Positions 1-12,057 of a DNA stretch of 64,000 nucleotides are shown in pieces. A program made the translations under genes and the position numbers. The notes under the pieces were generated by a model. It was not told the DNA's origin and did not search any database. It saw only the letters and a list, made by a program, of their open reading frames with translations. Numbering within the stretch: the first letter of the stretch is position 1; each line of letters starts with the position of its first letter. Source of the DNA: Winogradskyella forsetii (lineage in GTDB: Bacteria > Bacteroidota > Bacteroidia > Flavobacteriales > Flavobacteriaceae). The stretch lies in assembly GCF_013394595.1 (NCBI RefSeq), contig NZ_CP053348.1, positions 2,010,001 to 2,074,000 on the forward strand. The letters are read 5' to 3'.

Positions 1-1984
1 TGCTTTCAATAAGTTTTTGAATATGAACTTTTTGGATACGCTTATTTGTAGTGTTTTTTAAAGTGTAATACCCTTTTGCGGTATAGTCTCGGTTTTCAGG
101 ATACAACTCTAATTGTAAGTCAACAGCGACTATCTTGGGTTGTGGTAAATATTCAAATGGTTTGAGTTCCTTTTCATAGGCGACTCGAAACGCCGTTGCT
201 TCTGAATCTGTCCAATACTCATTTAAAATATTCGTATTATAAAATATAACACTTCCAACAGTTATAAAGGTCAAAAGTATCACGCAAAAAAGCCTAAAAA
301 GCGGCTTGCTCAATCTGTATTTACCCACTTTTATACGTTTTATCAAGTTGGTTTCAGTACCTCTAACCGACATTAAAGATGCTACAATTAATAATAACAT
401 GCCAAAGAGAAACCAGTACGATTTAATTAACAGATAGGGTTTTAAAAAATGCCCGTAACCATTCATATCAGAATAGGCTCCTAACGCGCTTCCTCCAAAA
501 AAGTATAAATCATGATCAAACCCAAACAGTCCCATAGCTATGTTAGATATAAAGAATACAATAACTAACATAACACCCACAAACTTATGATTCACCAGTG
601 CTTGGATAAAAAAAGCAATAAAGGTATATAAGGCTAGAGACGGTAATATCTCTAAAAAGAAACCAGAAAAATAGACTTGAAACTCATAGTTATAATAGCC
701 ACTCAATGTTTGAAATAGAATTCCTGAACCAATTAAAGCGAGCATAAGAACCACATAAACTAAGTTTAATCCCATAAACTTACCAGCTAATTTCATAAAG
801 CTTGACATTGGTGTGGCGTCATAAATGAGATCTAGTTGAGCGCCTCGCTCTTTCCATACCAATTCTCCTGAATAAAACACTAATATTATAATGAAAAAGT
901 AAATTGACGTTTCTTTAAGTTCTTCGACAATAAAATAGGTTGCCGGATAGCTATCTACACCATACACAGTTCCAAGATTTACCGAATTAATTAGGATGAT
1001 AATCATCCCGCAAATAACAATACCCCTAAATGAAGCTTGCTTGCAAATGCTCACAAAATAAAACCAAGAAAACTCTTTTAACTGCGTTAATTTGAAACGC
1101 ATACCATAATGCTTTTTAGCAGCTGGTATCACCAAAACCTTACCGTCATACAAGGATGTATGAGCCAGCACTTGCTGCTTTTTCCGTTTAGATCGCTTGT
1201 CTTTGACCACATTAAAATTGAATTTTTTAAAACCGTAAATCAGTGCTATTATCCCCAAAGCCATCCAAAACAGTTTGTTATACAGTAATGCCCCAATGAA
1301 TGGAAGGTTTTGCGTGCTCTTTTCTATAGCTGTCCAAGATTTTGTAGCATAAGTAGTTGTTGTTAACGAAAACGGATCTAGAATGGCTTGCCAAAATTCA
1401 TTGGTAATGGATTTGGTTAGCATAAAAACCACAAATACTATAATTCCTTGTGTATATACGACCACCAGGTTTCTACTTAAGGCTCCTGTTACAAAAAATA
1501 GTGATGCCCCAAAAAATAAAGTTGGCAAGGTTATCAATACAAACGTTTTTAAATAAAGCATAGCATTAAATTCTAACAGATCTTTTGGGTTTTGCCATGG
1601 CATAAATTCACCCAGCATCATACCAAATAGAATACCCGTAAATGCAAATAATAAAACCGTAAATGATCCTAAAAATCGACCCAGCAAATACTCTTTTTTA
1701 TTGATTGGCGTCGAAAACAGCAATGATTCTATATTGTATTCAAAATCCCTTAATACAGAGACTCCCATGATCATGGACGCTAAGATCATGAATATGCCAG
1801 TAATAGCTCCCATGGTTTTTGCAATCACTATGGGTGAGTTTTTTTTCATAAGTCCCATTTCTGACCCTTGAAAAATAAAATCTACTCCTACAATGGAAAA
1901 CAGAAATAGAAACAGGAAGAATACATAGGTGTCTGGTCGTTTGATTCGGTAATGTAATTCGAACTTAAAAATTTGATACCACAT
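1..1984 (-). CDS. ABC-2 type permease fused to M1-peptidase-like domain (partial, 3' end outside window)
   Basis: The reading frame is open from an ATG at 1984 to base 1, giving 661 codons without a stop, so the gene continues left of the window. The first part (about residues 1-590) is rich in hydrophobic segments in two sets separated by a basic stretch (KDKRSKRKKQQ), as in tandem ABC-2 membrane domains. After the last membrane segment the chain turns soluble with VAVDLQLELYPENRDYTAKG, which resembles the start of M1 aminopeptidase N-terminal domains. Bacteroidetes encode such permease/M1 fusions of about 1200 residues; the HExxH site would lie outside the window, so peptidase activity cannot be judged here. 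It starts 2 bases after the stop of the ATPase gene and is surely its transport partner. Confidence 0.85.
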   Translation of the reverse strand, partial: MWYQIFKFELHYRIKRPDTYVFFLFLFLFSIVGVDFIFQGSEMGLMKKNSPIVIAKTMGAITGIFMILASMIMGVSVLRDFEYNIESLLFSTPINKKEYLLGRFLGSFTVLLFAFTGILFGMMLGEFMPWQNPKDLLEFNAMLYLKTFVLITLPTLFFGASLFFVTGALSRNLVVVYTQGIIVFVVFMLTKSITNEFWQAILDPFSLTTTTYATKSWTAIEKSTQNLPFIGALLYNKLFWMALGIIALIYGFKKFNFNVVKDKRSKRKKQQVLAHTSLYDGKVLVIPAAKKHYGMRFKLTQLKEFSWFYFVSICKQASFRGIVICGMIIILINSVNLGTVYGVDSYPATYFIVEELKETSIYFFIIILVFYSGELVWKERGAQLDLIYDATPMSSFMKLAGKFMGLNLVYVVLMLALIGSGILFQTLSGYYNYEFQVYFSGFFLEILPSLALYTFIAFFIQALVNHKFVGVMLVIVFFISNIAMGLFGFDHDLYFFGGSALGAYSDMNGYGHFLKPYLLIKSYWFLFGMLLLIVASLMSVRGTETNLIKRIKVGKYRLSKPLFRLFCVILLTFITVGSVIFYNTNILNEYWTDSEATAFRVAYEKELKPFEYLPQPKIVAVDLQLELYPENRDYTAKGYYTLKNTTNKRIQKVHIQKLIES

Positions 1985-1986
1985 AA

Positions 1987-2874
1987 TTAGTTAGATTTAG
2001 AATTCGTATTACGGAATATTTCAGAGAAATACACATCTTCTAACTCCGCATTAATTAGCGAAAAACCATCTCCTGGATGAGTATCACTTAAAATGTGAAT
2101 GGTTGGTTTTCCTAGAAACAATTTCTCACTAATAACCTGATAGTTATTTTTGTAAAGGGTCAATTCTGCCTTTTTTACTGTTTTTTGATACACTTTGTCT
2201 TTTAGACCTTCTAGTATTTGCAAAGGCTGTCCTTTTAAGCACACCTTACCTTGATTGATGATGGCCATGTTTGTACAGAGCTCTTTAACATCATCAACAA
2301 TATGGGTCGATAAAATAACTACGGTATGCTCTCCTAATTCACTCAACACGTTGTAAAATCGGTTCCGCTCTACAGGATCCAATCCAGCCGTAGGCTCATC
2401 CACAATAAGTAACTTCGGGTTATTAAGTAAGGCCTGTGCAATACCAAAACGCTGCTTCATACCACCAGAAAACCCTTTAAGGTTTTGGTTTCGTACCTCG
2501 TATAAATTCGTTTTATTTAGAAGTGCTTTCACCAATTCATGGCGCTCATGTTTATTGGAAATCCCTTTTAGTACGGCAAAATGATTGAGTAATACCTCTG
2601 CAGATATTTTGGGATACAAGCCAAATTGCTGTGGCAAATAGCCTAATACCTGTCGTAACTCATTTTTTTGTTGTAGTACATCTATGTCTCCAAGGGTAAC
2701 TGATCCTGTATCGGCTTCTTGCAGTGTGGCAATGGTCCGCATTAACGTAGATTTGCCTGCACCATTCGGACCTAATAATCCGAACATACCAGTTGGTATC
2801 TCTAATGAAACCTTCTGTAAGGCTTGAATACCATTGGAATAGGTCTTTGATAAATTATCAATAATAAGTTCCAT
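1987..2874 (-). CDS. ABC transporter ATP-binding protein
   Basis: Cytoplasmic ATPase of an ABC-2 exporter, about 295 residues from the ATG at 2874. The frame stays open to 2907, but that start is a TTG and adds 11 residues of no family resemblance. Walker A is GPNGAGKST, the signature is FSGGMKQR, Walker B is LLIVDEPTAGLDP and the switch histidine follows in LSTHIVDD. The C-terminal 70 residues are an unconserved accessory part. It is followed 2 bases later by the permease/M1 fusion, forming one transcription unit. A flavobacterial-type -7 box (TAnnTTTG read on the minus strand) lies at 2905-2912, but I see no good -33 element. The divergent LytS/LytTR pair is a likely regulator, by position only. 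Confidence 0.93.
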   Translation of the reverse strand: MELIIDNLSKTYSNGIQALQKVSLEIPTGMFGLLGPNGAGKSTLMRTIATLQEADTGSVTLGDIDVLQQKNELRQVLGYLPQQFGLYPKISAEVLLNHFAVLKGISNKHERHELVKALLNKTNLYEVRNQNLKGFSGGMKQRFGIAQALLNNPKLLIVDEPTAGLDPVERNRFYNVLSELGEHTVVILSTHIVDDVKELCTNMAIINQGKVCLKGQPLQILEGLKDKVYQKTVKKAELTLYKNNYQVISEKLFLGKPTIHILSDTHPGDGFSLINAELEDVYFSEIFRNTNSKSN

Positions 2875-3086
2875 ACTGTTCGTTTTTTGATTGATTGTTT
2901 GATGCAAACTTAGAGGCTATCCCTAAAGCTAAAAAGTAAATGTGATGCATTGCTCGTTAGGTGGGATACAAACACTTGTAAATCGCACGAACGCACTTTA
3001 TCACTACCAAATAGCTGTTTAACCCTTGAGGCCTATTGTTTATCAACTAATTAGCAGATAGAAATTTATTTAATTAATATTGACCT

Positions 3087-3878
3087 ATGAAGTTGAAAAT
3101 ATCTGATAGGAAAAAGACAATCCTCAACCGGTTTTATAAAATTACGCTCGTGATTATAGGTGTCGTCATTGTATTATTTAATGACACTTTTGGCAAATTA
3201 GAAGGTTTTGTAGAATTTATTGCATTGTACTTTATACTTGTATTTATCACCATTGCTTATTGGATTTTCAAGCAAATCAAATCGATTATCCAATTAAAGA
3301 ATGAAAAAGAAAAAACAGAATTACTACATTTAAAAAGTCAAGTGAATCCACATTTCTTCTTCAACACACTCAACAATTTATATGGCTTAATGAAGAAAGA
3401 TTCCAAGGAACGCGAAATGGTACTCAAACTGTCGGGTATGATGCGCTATAGTATTTATGAAGGTGAAAAAGATTGGGTAACCCTTCAGCAAGAACATGAT
3501 TACTTACAAAACTACATCCAGCTTCAAGAAATTCGCTATCATAAAAAGTCCGATATTCAATTTCATACTGAAATAGATAATCCCCAAGCCAGAATCATGC
3601 CCTTGCTATTTATTATTTTAGTAGAAAATGCCTTTAAGCATGGCTTGGAAAATTTAGAGAAAGACGCCTACATCCATATCAGCTTAACCGAAAAGGATAA
3701 TAACGTATATTTCACTATTGAAAATAATTTTGAAGTACAGATAGCACCCAATACAGAAGGCATTGGCTTAAAAAACTTAAATAGGCGTTTAGAATTGGTA
3801 TACCCCAAAAAGCATTTACTATCGTTTGATGTAAATAGCAATACCTATAAAGTTACACTTTCTTTAAAGATAAAATAA
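3087..3878 (+). CDS. LytS/YehU-type sensor histidine kinase
   Basis: Membrane sensor kinase of 263 residues. Two membrane segments lie at about residues 17-32 and 41-62, with almost no periplasmic loop, so any signal is probably sensed within the membrane or through a partner. The His_kinase domain follows, with the phosphate-accepting His89 in NPHFFFNTLNN, the N box ILVENAFKHGL and a weak glycine box (GIGLKNLNRR). This is the short kinase type typical of Bacteroidetes LytTR systems. Its stop overlaps the start of the response regulator gene by one base (TAATG), so the two are translationally coupled. It is transcribed away from the ABC exporter at 1-2874, which is the usual arrangement for a self-contained sensor/exporter locus. 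Confidence 0.93.
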   Translation: MKLKISDRKKTILNRFYKITLVIIGVVIVLFNDTFGKLEGFVEFIALYFILVFITIAYWIFKQIKSIIQLKNEKEKTELLHLKSQVNPHFFFNTLNNLYGLMKKDSKEREMVLKLSGMMRYSIYEGEKDWVTLQQEHDYLQNYIQLQEIRYHKKSDIQFHTEIDNPQARIMPLLFIILVENAFKHGLENLEKDAYIHISLTEKDNNVYFTIENNFEVQIAPNTEGIGLKNLNRRLELVYPKKHLLSFDVNSNTYKVTLSLKIK

Positions 3879-4576
3879 TGACATATCTAATTATAGATGA
3901 CGAACCTATAGCTCACAAGATCATTATGGAATATTGTGACATGCTTCCGCATCTGACATTGCAAAAAAACTGCTATAACGCTTTAGAAGCGCTTGAATAT
4001 TTAAATACAAATCATGTCGACTTAATCTTTTTAGATATAAATATGCCAAAGCTTAAAGGCTTCGAGTTTTTAAAAACACTAACAGCGCCACCAAAAGTTA
4101 TAGTTACAACGGCATATAGCGAGTTTGCAATTGAAGGTTATGAGCTTAATGTTCAAGATTACCTGTTAAAACCCTTTAGTTTCGAACGCTTTTTAAAAGC
4201 TGTAAATAGAGTAATGGGCTCCGATACAATGACTAAAAACATAGCTTCAGAAGAAACGGATACGGCACCAAAACGCTTATTTCTGCGCCAGAATAAATCG
4301 TATATCCAAGTAGAGGTAGATCGTATTTTATTTATAGAAGCTGCAGGTAATTACACAAAAATTGTGTCAAAAACGGAAACCATTACCATTCGCGAGAAAA
4401 TATCCGAAATATTTGAAACACTACCATCAGAACATTTTATACAAGTTCACAAATCGTTTGCTGTAGCTATAAGACATATGAATAAAATTGATGGCAACAG
4501 AATACATATTCAAGACCATGCCATTCCTATTGGGAAATTATATAAAGCCAACCTAATTAAGATTTTGAATGCATAG
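3878..4576 (+). CDS. LytTR-family response regulator
   Basis: DNA-binding response regulator of 232 residues. The receiver domain (1-115) has the acidic pair DDE at 7-9, the phosphorylated Asp53 in LIFLDINMP, the switch Thr in VTTAYSEFA and Lys98 in YLLKPF. A linker of about 20 residues leads to a LytTR domain (about 132-230) with the usual FIEAAGNYTKI and FIQVHKSFAV blocks. It is encoded with, and overlaps by one base, the LytS-type kinase and must be its partner. LytTR regulators normally bind near divergent targets, so the ABC exporter promoter around 2880-3080 is the natural candidate. Confidence 0.95.
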   Translation: MTYLIIDDEPIAHKIIMEYCDMLPHLTLQKNCYNALEALEYLNTNHVDLIFLDINMPKLKGFEFLKTLTAPPKVIVTTAYSEFAIEGYELNVQDYLLKPFSFERFLKAVNRVMGSDTMTKNIASEETDTAPKRLFLRQNKSYIQVEVDRILFIEAAGNYTKIVSKTETITIREKISEIFETLPSEHFIQVHKSFAVAIRHMNKIDGNRIHIQDHAIPIGKLYKANLIKILNA

Positions 4577-4705
4577 CGCTTTTCAATTGCTACTTGGCTC
4601 CTATTAATTCCAAATGTTAAGTATGGGCTTCACTTAGTGAAAAATGTGTTTTTCTATAGTAACAGTTGCGATAATTCAATTACCCCTATTGCTAATGCAT
4701 GGGAT

Positions 4706-7858
<3,153 letters not shown>

Positions 7859-7981
7859 CTAATTGCTATAATTATTTGATAAAAGCAAAGTTATAGAAAT
7901 CACTGGATATATTAAGACTGAAACATTCGGTTTTAAATTGCTTTTTACCTAAACTTATATCATAGTTGAAATAGGTGCACA

Positions 7982-8018
7982 AAAAAACCACTGTAACATA
8001 ACATTACAATGGTTTTTT
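7982..8018 (-). terminator. Intrinsic terminator after the fasciclin gene
   Basis: Two 15-base arms (7982-7996 and 8004-8018) pair with one mismatch around a 7-base loop, and the arms end in runs of A and T, so the hairpin has a U-tract on either strand. It lies 28 bases past the stop of the minus-strand fasciclin gene. Confidence 0.8.
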
Positions 8019-8045
8019 CTGCTATTAATCTAAAGCAATCAATAA

Positions 8046-8636
8046 TTATTTTGGCATCACAACCGAATCAATAGCGTGAATTACACCATTTGAGGCTGCG
8101 ACGTCGGCCATTATTACGGTAGACATGCCACCGTTCGCGTCTTTCAACATCACATTGCCGTCGTTAAGACTCAATGTAATTTCGCCGCCTTGTACGGTAG
8201 CTACTGTAAATGATCCATTATTTTTCTTAATAGCGTCAATGACTGCCGAGGCCTCATATTTCCCTGATACCACGTGATACGTTAATATACTGGTTAATTT
8301 TTCTTTATTCTCTGGCTTTAATAATGTACCTACTGTACCTTCTGGTAATTTATTGAAGGCATCGTTAGTTGGTGCAAATACTGTAAACGGCCCTTTTCCA
8401 CTAAGTGTCTCTACTAAATCGGCAGCTTTTACTGCAGCCACTAAGGTTGAAAAGTTTTCATTGCCTACGGCAACTTCTACAATATTAGGATCAGACGCTT
8501 CCTTTTCTTCTGTTATGACTTCTGCAATTTCTTGCGATTGTGTAGTCTCTTCCGTTTTTTCTTTCTTGTTGGATTCACAAGAGAAGAATACTACTGTACT
8601 TAAGGCTAAAATGCTTAATGTTTTAATCGTTTTCAT
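8046..8636 (-). CDS. Fasciclin-domain lipoprotein
   Basis: Secreted or anchored adhesion-type protein of 196 residues when started at the ATG at 8636, which gives a clean lipoprotein signal MKTIKTLSILALSTVVFFSC. A start at 8723 is possible in frame but would bury the signal behind 29 extra residues. A short Glu/Lys/Thr-rich linker leads into one fasciclin (FAS1) domain at about 60-195, with the typical FTVFAPTNDAFNKLP and NGVIHAIDSVVMP blocks. FAS1 proteins of this size are common in Bacteroidetes, where their role is uncertain; cell adhesion is the family assumption. It has its own promoter and terminator and so is monocistronic. Confidence 0.93.
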   Translation of the reverse strand: MKTIKTLSILALSTVVFFSCESNKKEKTEETTQSQEIAEVITEEKEASDPNIVEVAVGNENFSTLVAAVKAADLVETLSGKGPFTVFAPTNDAFNKLPEGTVGTLLKPENKEKLTSILTYHVVSGKYEASAVIDAIKKNNGSFTVATVQGGEITLSLNDGNVMLKDANGGMSTVIMADVAASNGVIHAIDSVVMPK

Positions 8637-8720
8637 AGTTTTAATTATTTGGTTTGTTAAATTATAGGGTAAAGATATTGTATAATTCCTATTGTTTAAC
8701 TTAATTAACAAAAGATTAAA

Positions 8721-8748
8721 CAAAATTAGTGTTAAATAAATGTTGCAA
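8721..8748 (-). promoter_or_regulatory. Flavobacterial-type promoter for the fasciclin gene
   Basis: Read on the minus strand, a TTG at 8748-8746 is followed after 17 bases by TAATTTTG at 8728-8721, matching the Bacteroidetes -33/-7 consensus TTG...TAnnTTTG. The predicted transcript would have a leader of roughly 75-80 bases. Pattern match only. Confidence 0.5.
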
Positions 8749-8776
8749 CTTAAAAACGCTAGACATTTAGCGCCTA

Positions 8777-9445
8777 TTAAGCCTCTTCTTCTATAATATG
8801 AGATTTTGGTAATCCCATTTTAAATAAATCAGATTTTAGAGCTTCCATCATTGGCGGTGGACCACATAAATACACAGGGTTGGTCACTTCCAAATTATGT
8901 GATTTTAAATACTCTGCGTCAATATGGCCATGCTTATAATCTTTGTGGTCTTCATCGGAAAGTGTGAGGTGTAAATCATTCTCTAACCAAGCTTCGAGAT
9001 TATTTTTATATATGATATCACGTTCTTCTTTATTGCTAAAAAACAGTTTGTTGCCCTTGAGTTGTCCCTTTTGATTTAAATCTTTAAGAATAGCTATAAA
9101 AGGTGTCACTCCTGCGCCACCTGCAATGAAAGATCCTGTTCCTTTGTAATTGATAGCACCCCAAGCATCGCCTATAAGTAAGGTATCGCCAACTTCTAAC
9201 TTTTCGAGCTGCTCTGTAACACCATTATGCGATGGATATACTTTAATTGTGAATTCTAATTCCTTATCTTCAGGTAAATTCGTAAATGTGAATGGCCGTT
9301 TTTCATTACGATAGTTAGGTTTATCAATGGCCATTTCAGTGGCTTGTCCTGGTGTAAAGGTATATCCCTTAGGTTTGTCCGTAACAAAGTGTAATACATT
9401 ATGATTGACGTGCTCTATCTTTTTTATTTGTATCTTATATTCCAT
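8777..9445 (-). CDS. FAD/NAD(P)-binding oxidoreductase (ferredoxin reductase-like)
   Basis: Flavin reductase of 222 residues in the ferredoxin-NADP reductase superfamily. The FAD-binding barrel (1-100) contains the RPFTFTNLPED segment, the counterpart of the RxYS motif that holds the flavin. The NAD(P)-binding domain has GGAGVTPFIAIL and ends in the pyridine-nucleotide motif VYLCGPPPMMEAL. There is no iron-sulfur domain, so electrons must go to a separate acceptor or straight to a small molecule. It is a single gene between the fasciclin and NAD(P)-binding protein genes, with no visible redox partner nearby. The exact substrate cannot be read from the sequence. Confidence 0.88.
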   Translation of the reverse strand: MEYKIQIKKIEHVNHNVLHFVTDKPKGYTFTPGQATEMAIDKPNYRNEKRPFTFTNLPEDKELEFTIKVYPSHNGVTEQLEKLEVGDTLLIGDAWGAINYKGTGSFIAGGAGVTPFIAILKDLNQKGQLKGNKLFFSNKEERDIIYKNNLEAWLENDLHLTLSDEDHKDYKHGHIDAEYLKSHNLEVTNPVYLCGPPPMMEALKSDLFKMGLPKSHIIEEEA

Positions 9446-9568
9446 ATCTGAATGCTATTTATTTTGCCTAAATATCAGGCTAATAAAGTGATTTTATTAA
9501 CCCTATTCATTGAAATACTAATTGTTCTGCGTTGATAATTGGATACTACTTAAATGAAAGACAGACAT

Positions 9569-10300
9569 TTAATCATGGTCTGAAGTGCTATAAATAACTG
9601 GCATCTGCCCTTTCCATTTGTTCCATAAATGAGCATCGTTAATTAAACTGGCCATAAAATGCGCCACATTGATACGACTCACCTTACCAGCATTAAAAAT
9701 AGCGCTTCTTATTGGCGATACATGGATGTCGTAACTGGACACTTCGCTCTCATTAATTAATCCATCTGGTCTCACAGCAACCCATTCAATAGACTTATCA
9801 TTTTGTCCAATTTGCGTGCGTAAATAATCGGCTGCCTTTTCGTTATCGACATGTGGAGGCAATAATAAACGAAGCAAACCAATAACACATTTTTGAGCCA
9901 AGGAAATCGGTTCATTTAAATCGCGATTACGGTTTCCTGTGGTGTTCATTAAAACAAACTTTGTGGGACTTTGCAAATGGTTTGATTTTATGGCATGGCA
10001 CAACCGTCGTGTGGCATCCGTTACCAATCGTCTTGGTTTTCCGTAGACACCTTTCCAAGTTAAATTATGACCAAGGCAAGACGCCACCGCATCGCAATCC
10101 TTGACTATTTTCGCCATTTCTGTATCACTTAAGTCTAATACACTCGCCGAAATGATTTCGAGATTACTATTGGTGTGCCATGGTTTTGGCAATTTTTTGG
10201 GTGTTCTTACGATTACTTTAACATGGTGTGTTTCAAGTAACAATTGCTCTACTAATTTACGTCCTGTGGCACCACTTGCGCCTACTACTAAAACTGTCAT
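9569..10300 (-). CDS. NAD(P)-binding atypical short-chain dehydrogenase (NmrA/NAD(P)H-binding type)
   Basis: Cytoplasmic Rossmann-fold protein of 243 residues. It opens directly with the dinucleotide-binding motif VVGASGATGRKLVEQLL, and the NADP-preferring basic residues follow in KVIVRTPKKL. The remainder fits the NAD(P)H-binding family (complex I NDUFA9-like or flavin reductase-like), which is named for cofactor binding rather than for one reaction. No Tyr-x-x-x-Lys pair of a classical short-chain dehydrogenase is evident, so it may act as a redox sensor or an isomerase-like enzyme. It stands alone, 90 bases downstream of the divergently unrelated serine hydrolase start region. Confidence 0.82.
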   Translation of the reverse strand: MTVLVVGASGATGRKLVEQLLLETHHVKVIVRTPKKLPKPWHTNSNLEIISASVLDLSDTEMAKIVKDCDAVASCLGHNLTWKGVYGKPRRLVTDATRRLCHAIKSNHLQSPTKFVLMNTTGNRNRDLNEPISLAQKCVIGLLRLLLPPHVDNEKAADYLRTQIGQNDKSIEWVAVRPDGLINESEVSSYDIHVSPIRSAIFNAGKVSRINVAHFMASLINDAHLWNKWKGQMPVIYSTSDHD

Positions 10301-10390
10301 ATGATTTATAGGTTGATTGATTGATATGTATTAAAGACGATGTACTAGAAAAATTGTTTCACTTTTTTCAATACCATTTTTGTTTCAGTT

Positions 10391-11443
10391 TTACAGCCCC
10401 TTTGCTTTACGTAAGATTTTAACGACGCGACTATGTGTGATCTGCAACAAATTCCATTGGTAACCTTCAAAATCGGTGGTGTTCATAAACTGGACGACTA
10501 CAGCATCAATATCTTTGTGGTATTCGGCCATACTTTGATAGCCAGGAAGCAATCCTCCATGATTAAACTCATATATAGATTTGTAGATTTCCATTTCGTC
10601 TTCATTGAGCAATGAACCATCGTTTAATGCTCTTAAAAATCGACCCACATCTTCCGCAGTAGCTATCATGCCTTGTTCCTCGGTTTTGAAATCGTCGTCA
10701 ATACCGACGTAATAGCCACTCATAACATCGTCGAGATTTACTTCACTAAGCGACCCGAATGTATTTTTAAGTCCAAGAGGTGTTAAAATTTCCTCATTGA
10801 AATAGTGTTGACGGTCATAACCTACAACTTTCTCAATGATTCTGGAAAGCAACAAATAATTGGTATTTGAATAGCCATAATCCTTGTTTGGTTCAAAATC
10901 GGCTGGTAAATCAAGGGCATAGTGCAGGACATCTTTACCAATATTTGGTTGATTCTTCCAAAAATCTGGACTGTCCGTGTAATTAGGAATGCCACTTCGG
11001 TGTTGCACCATCATTCTCAAGGTGATTTGATCTGCATTTTCTATTCTTCCCATAAGTTCAGGAAAGTAATCAGCGAGTGTTTGATCTAAAGATAAACGTT
11101 GCTCATTAGCTAATTTGGTAATAGCAACTGCGACATATAACTTGCTTATACTGGCAATTTTGAATAAAGCATTTGGTTTAGCTGGTATTTTTTGTTCTCG
11201 GTTATGATAACCAGCCGTGTAGAATGCTGGTGGCTTACCTGCTTCATCTACATATACAATGACACCATCAAAACCATAACCCAACGTCTGATTCACTTGT
11301 TCTTGAACTGTGTTTGGTAGTGGTAATATCCAAGCTTTTACTAAAATCCATGGAACGAACCATAAGGAGATAAACGTACCAACAAGCAGGACGATTCTAA
11401 AAATTTGTTTTCCTTTTGAAGGCTTTTTTGTCGCGCTTACCAT
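10391..11443 (-). CDS. Serine hydrolase, beta-lactamase class C-like
   Basis: Membrane-anchored penicillin-binding-protein-like hydrolase of 350 residues. A single hydrophobic segment at about 17-37 holds the catalytic domain outside the membrane. The SxxK site is Ser98-Ile-Ser-Lys101 (KIASISKLY), and the second-motif tyrosine is in YGYSNTNYLLL. The third motif is less clear, with HGGLLPGYQS near the C-terminus filling the usual HxG position. The family includes esterases, D-aminopeptidases and carboxypeptidases; true beta-lactamase activity is not implied. It is monocistronic with no cell-wall gene beside it. Confidence 0.88.
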   Translation of the reverse strand: MVSATKKPSKGKQIFRIVLLVGTFISLWFVPWILVKAWILPLPNTVQEQVNQTLGYGFDGVIVYVDEAGKPPAFYTAGYHNREQKIPAKPNALFKIASISKLYVAVAITKLANEQRLSLDQTLADYFPELMGRIENADQITLRMMVQHRSGIPNYTDSPDFWKNQPNIGKDVLHYALDLPADFEPNKDYGYSNTNYLLLSRIIEKVVGYDRQHYFNEEILTPLGLKNTFGSLSEVNLDDVMSGYYVGIDDDFKTEEQGMIATAEDVGRFLRALNDGSLLNEDEMEIYKSIYEFNHGGLLPGYQSMAEYHKDIDAVVVQFMNTTDFEGYQWNLLQITHSRVVKILRKAKGL

Positions 11444-12057
11444 GATTAATACGTTTTGTTACTCTAATTTTTCGGAACAAATATCATCACAGATGGATAG
11501 TGTGGAAAAAAAGAATGTCTGAATTGTAACATATAGTGGATGAACTGAAGCCATAAGACCTTTGAAGGGTCAAGCATATTAGACTTAATATTTCGGTTTA
11601 AAACGTAACATCAAAGCTTAAGTTATAAAACAGAATCATTAGATGACGCTATTTCCTATTTCCTCGATTTTTATTTCTCCAAAAGAAGTAAAATCCAATA
11701 ATAAGAATGGGTAAAATGATAAACACAATAAGCTCAAATGGATCTGAAAAATCTATAGGAATAGATTCACCTGGATTCGGTGTACCTCTTGGTATTTGTG
11801 TAGGCAATAATCTGATAATACTAAGCATAGTTAATTACTAAATATTGAGTTTATAGAAAGTTAAGTATTTTTTACCATAAAAGGAAGTTTAAGGATTAAA
11901 AACGAAGCGGAAACTCAATTGATCAATTATAACTTTTGGTTTAGAACTTAGGATTATCTCAAACTAGGTGTAAATTACACCATCAACAAATGGACTAATT
12001 GGTAAACTAAAAATGGATTTGATCTTTGTGCTTATTAGGAGCTAAACTTTCGATATT
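11444..12057. other. Intergenic stretch flanking the small membrane protein
   Basis: Apart from the 59-residue frame at 11649-11828, this AT-rich stretch holds no open frame with a recognisable product, no RNA gene and no strong repeat. The 229 bases between the small gene and the LLM oxidoreductase stop carry no clear terminator. Confidence 0.5.
11649..11828 (-). CDS. Small single-pass membrane protein (59 aa), unknown function
   Basis: A short frame read directly from the sequence: ATG at 11828, stop TAG at 11651-11649. The product begins MLSIIRLLPTQIPRG, has a proline/glycine-rich middle (TPNPGESIPIDFSDP), one strong membrane segment FELIVFIILPILIIGFYFFW, and a basic tail RNKNRGNRK. By the positive-inside rule the tail is cytoplasmic. 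Short proteins with this plan (PxD linker, one helix, basic tail) recur in Flavobacteriaceae and are often misannotated after unrelated enzymes. The coding bias and clean topology favour a real gene; no function is proposed. Confidence 0.6.
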   Translation of the reverse strand: MLSIIRLLPTQIPRGTPNPGESIPIDFSDPFELIVFIILPILIIGFYFFWRNKNRGNRK

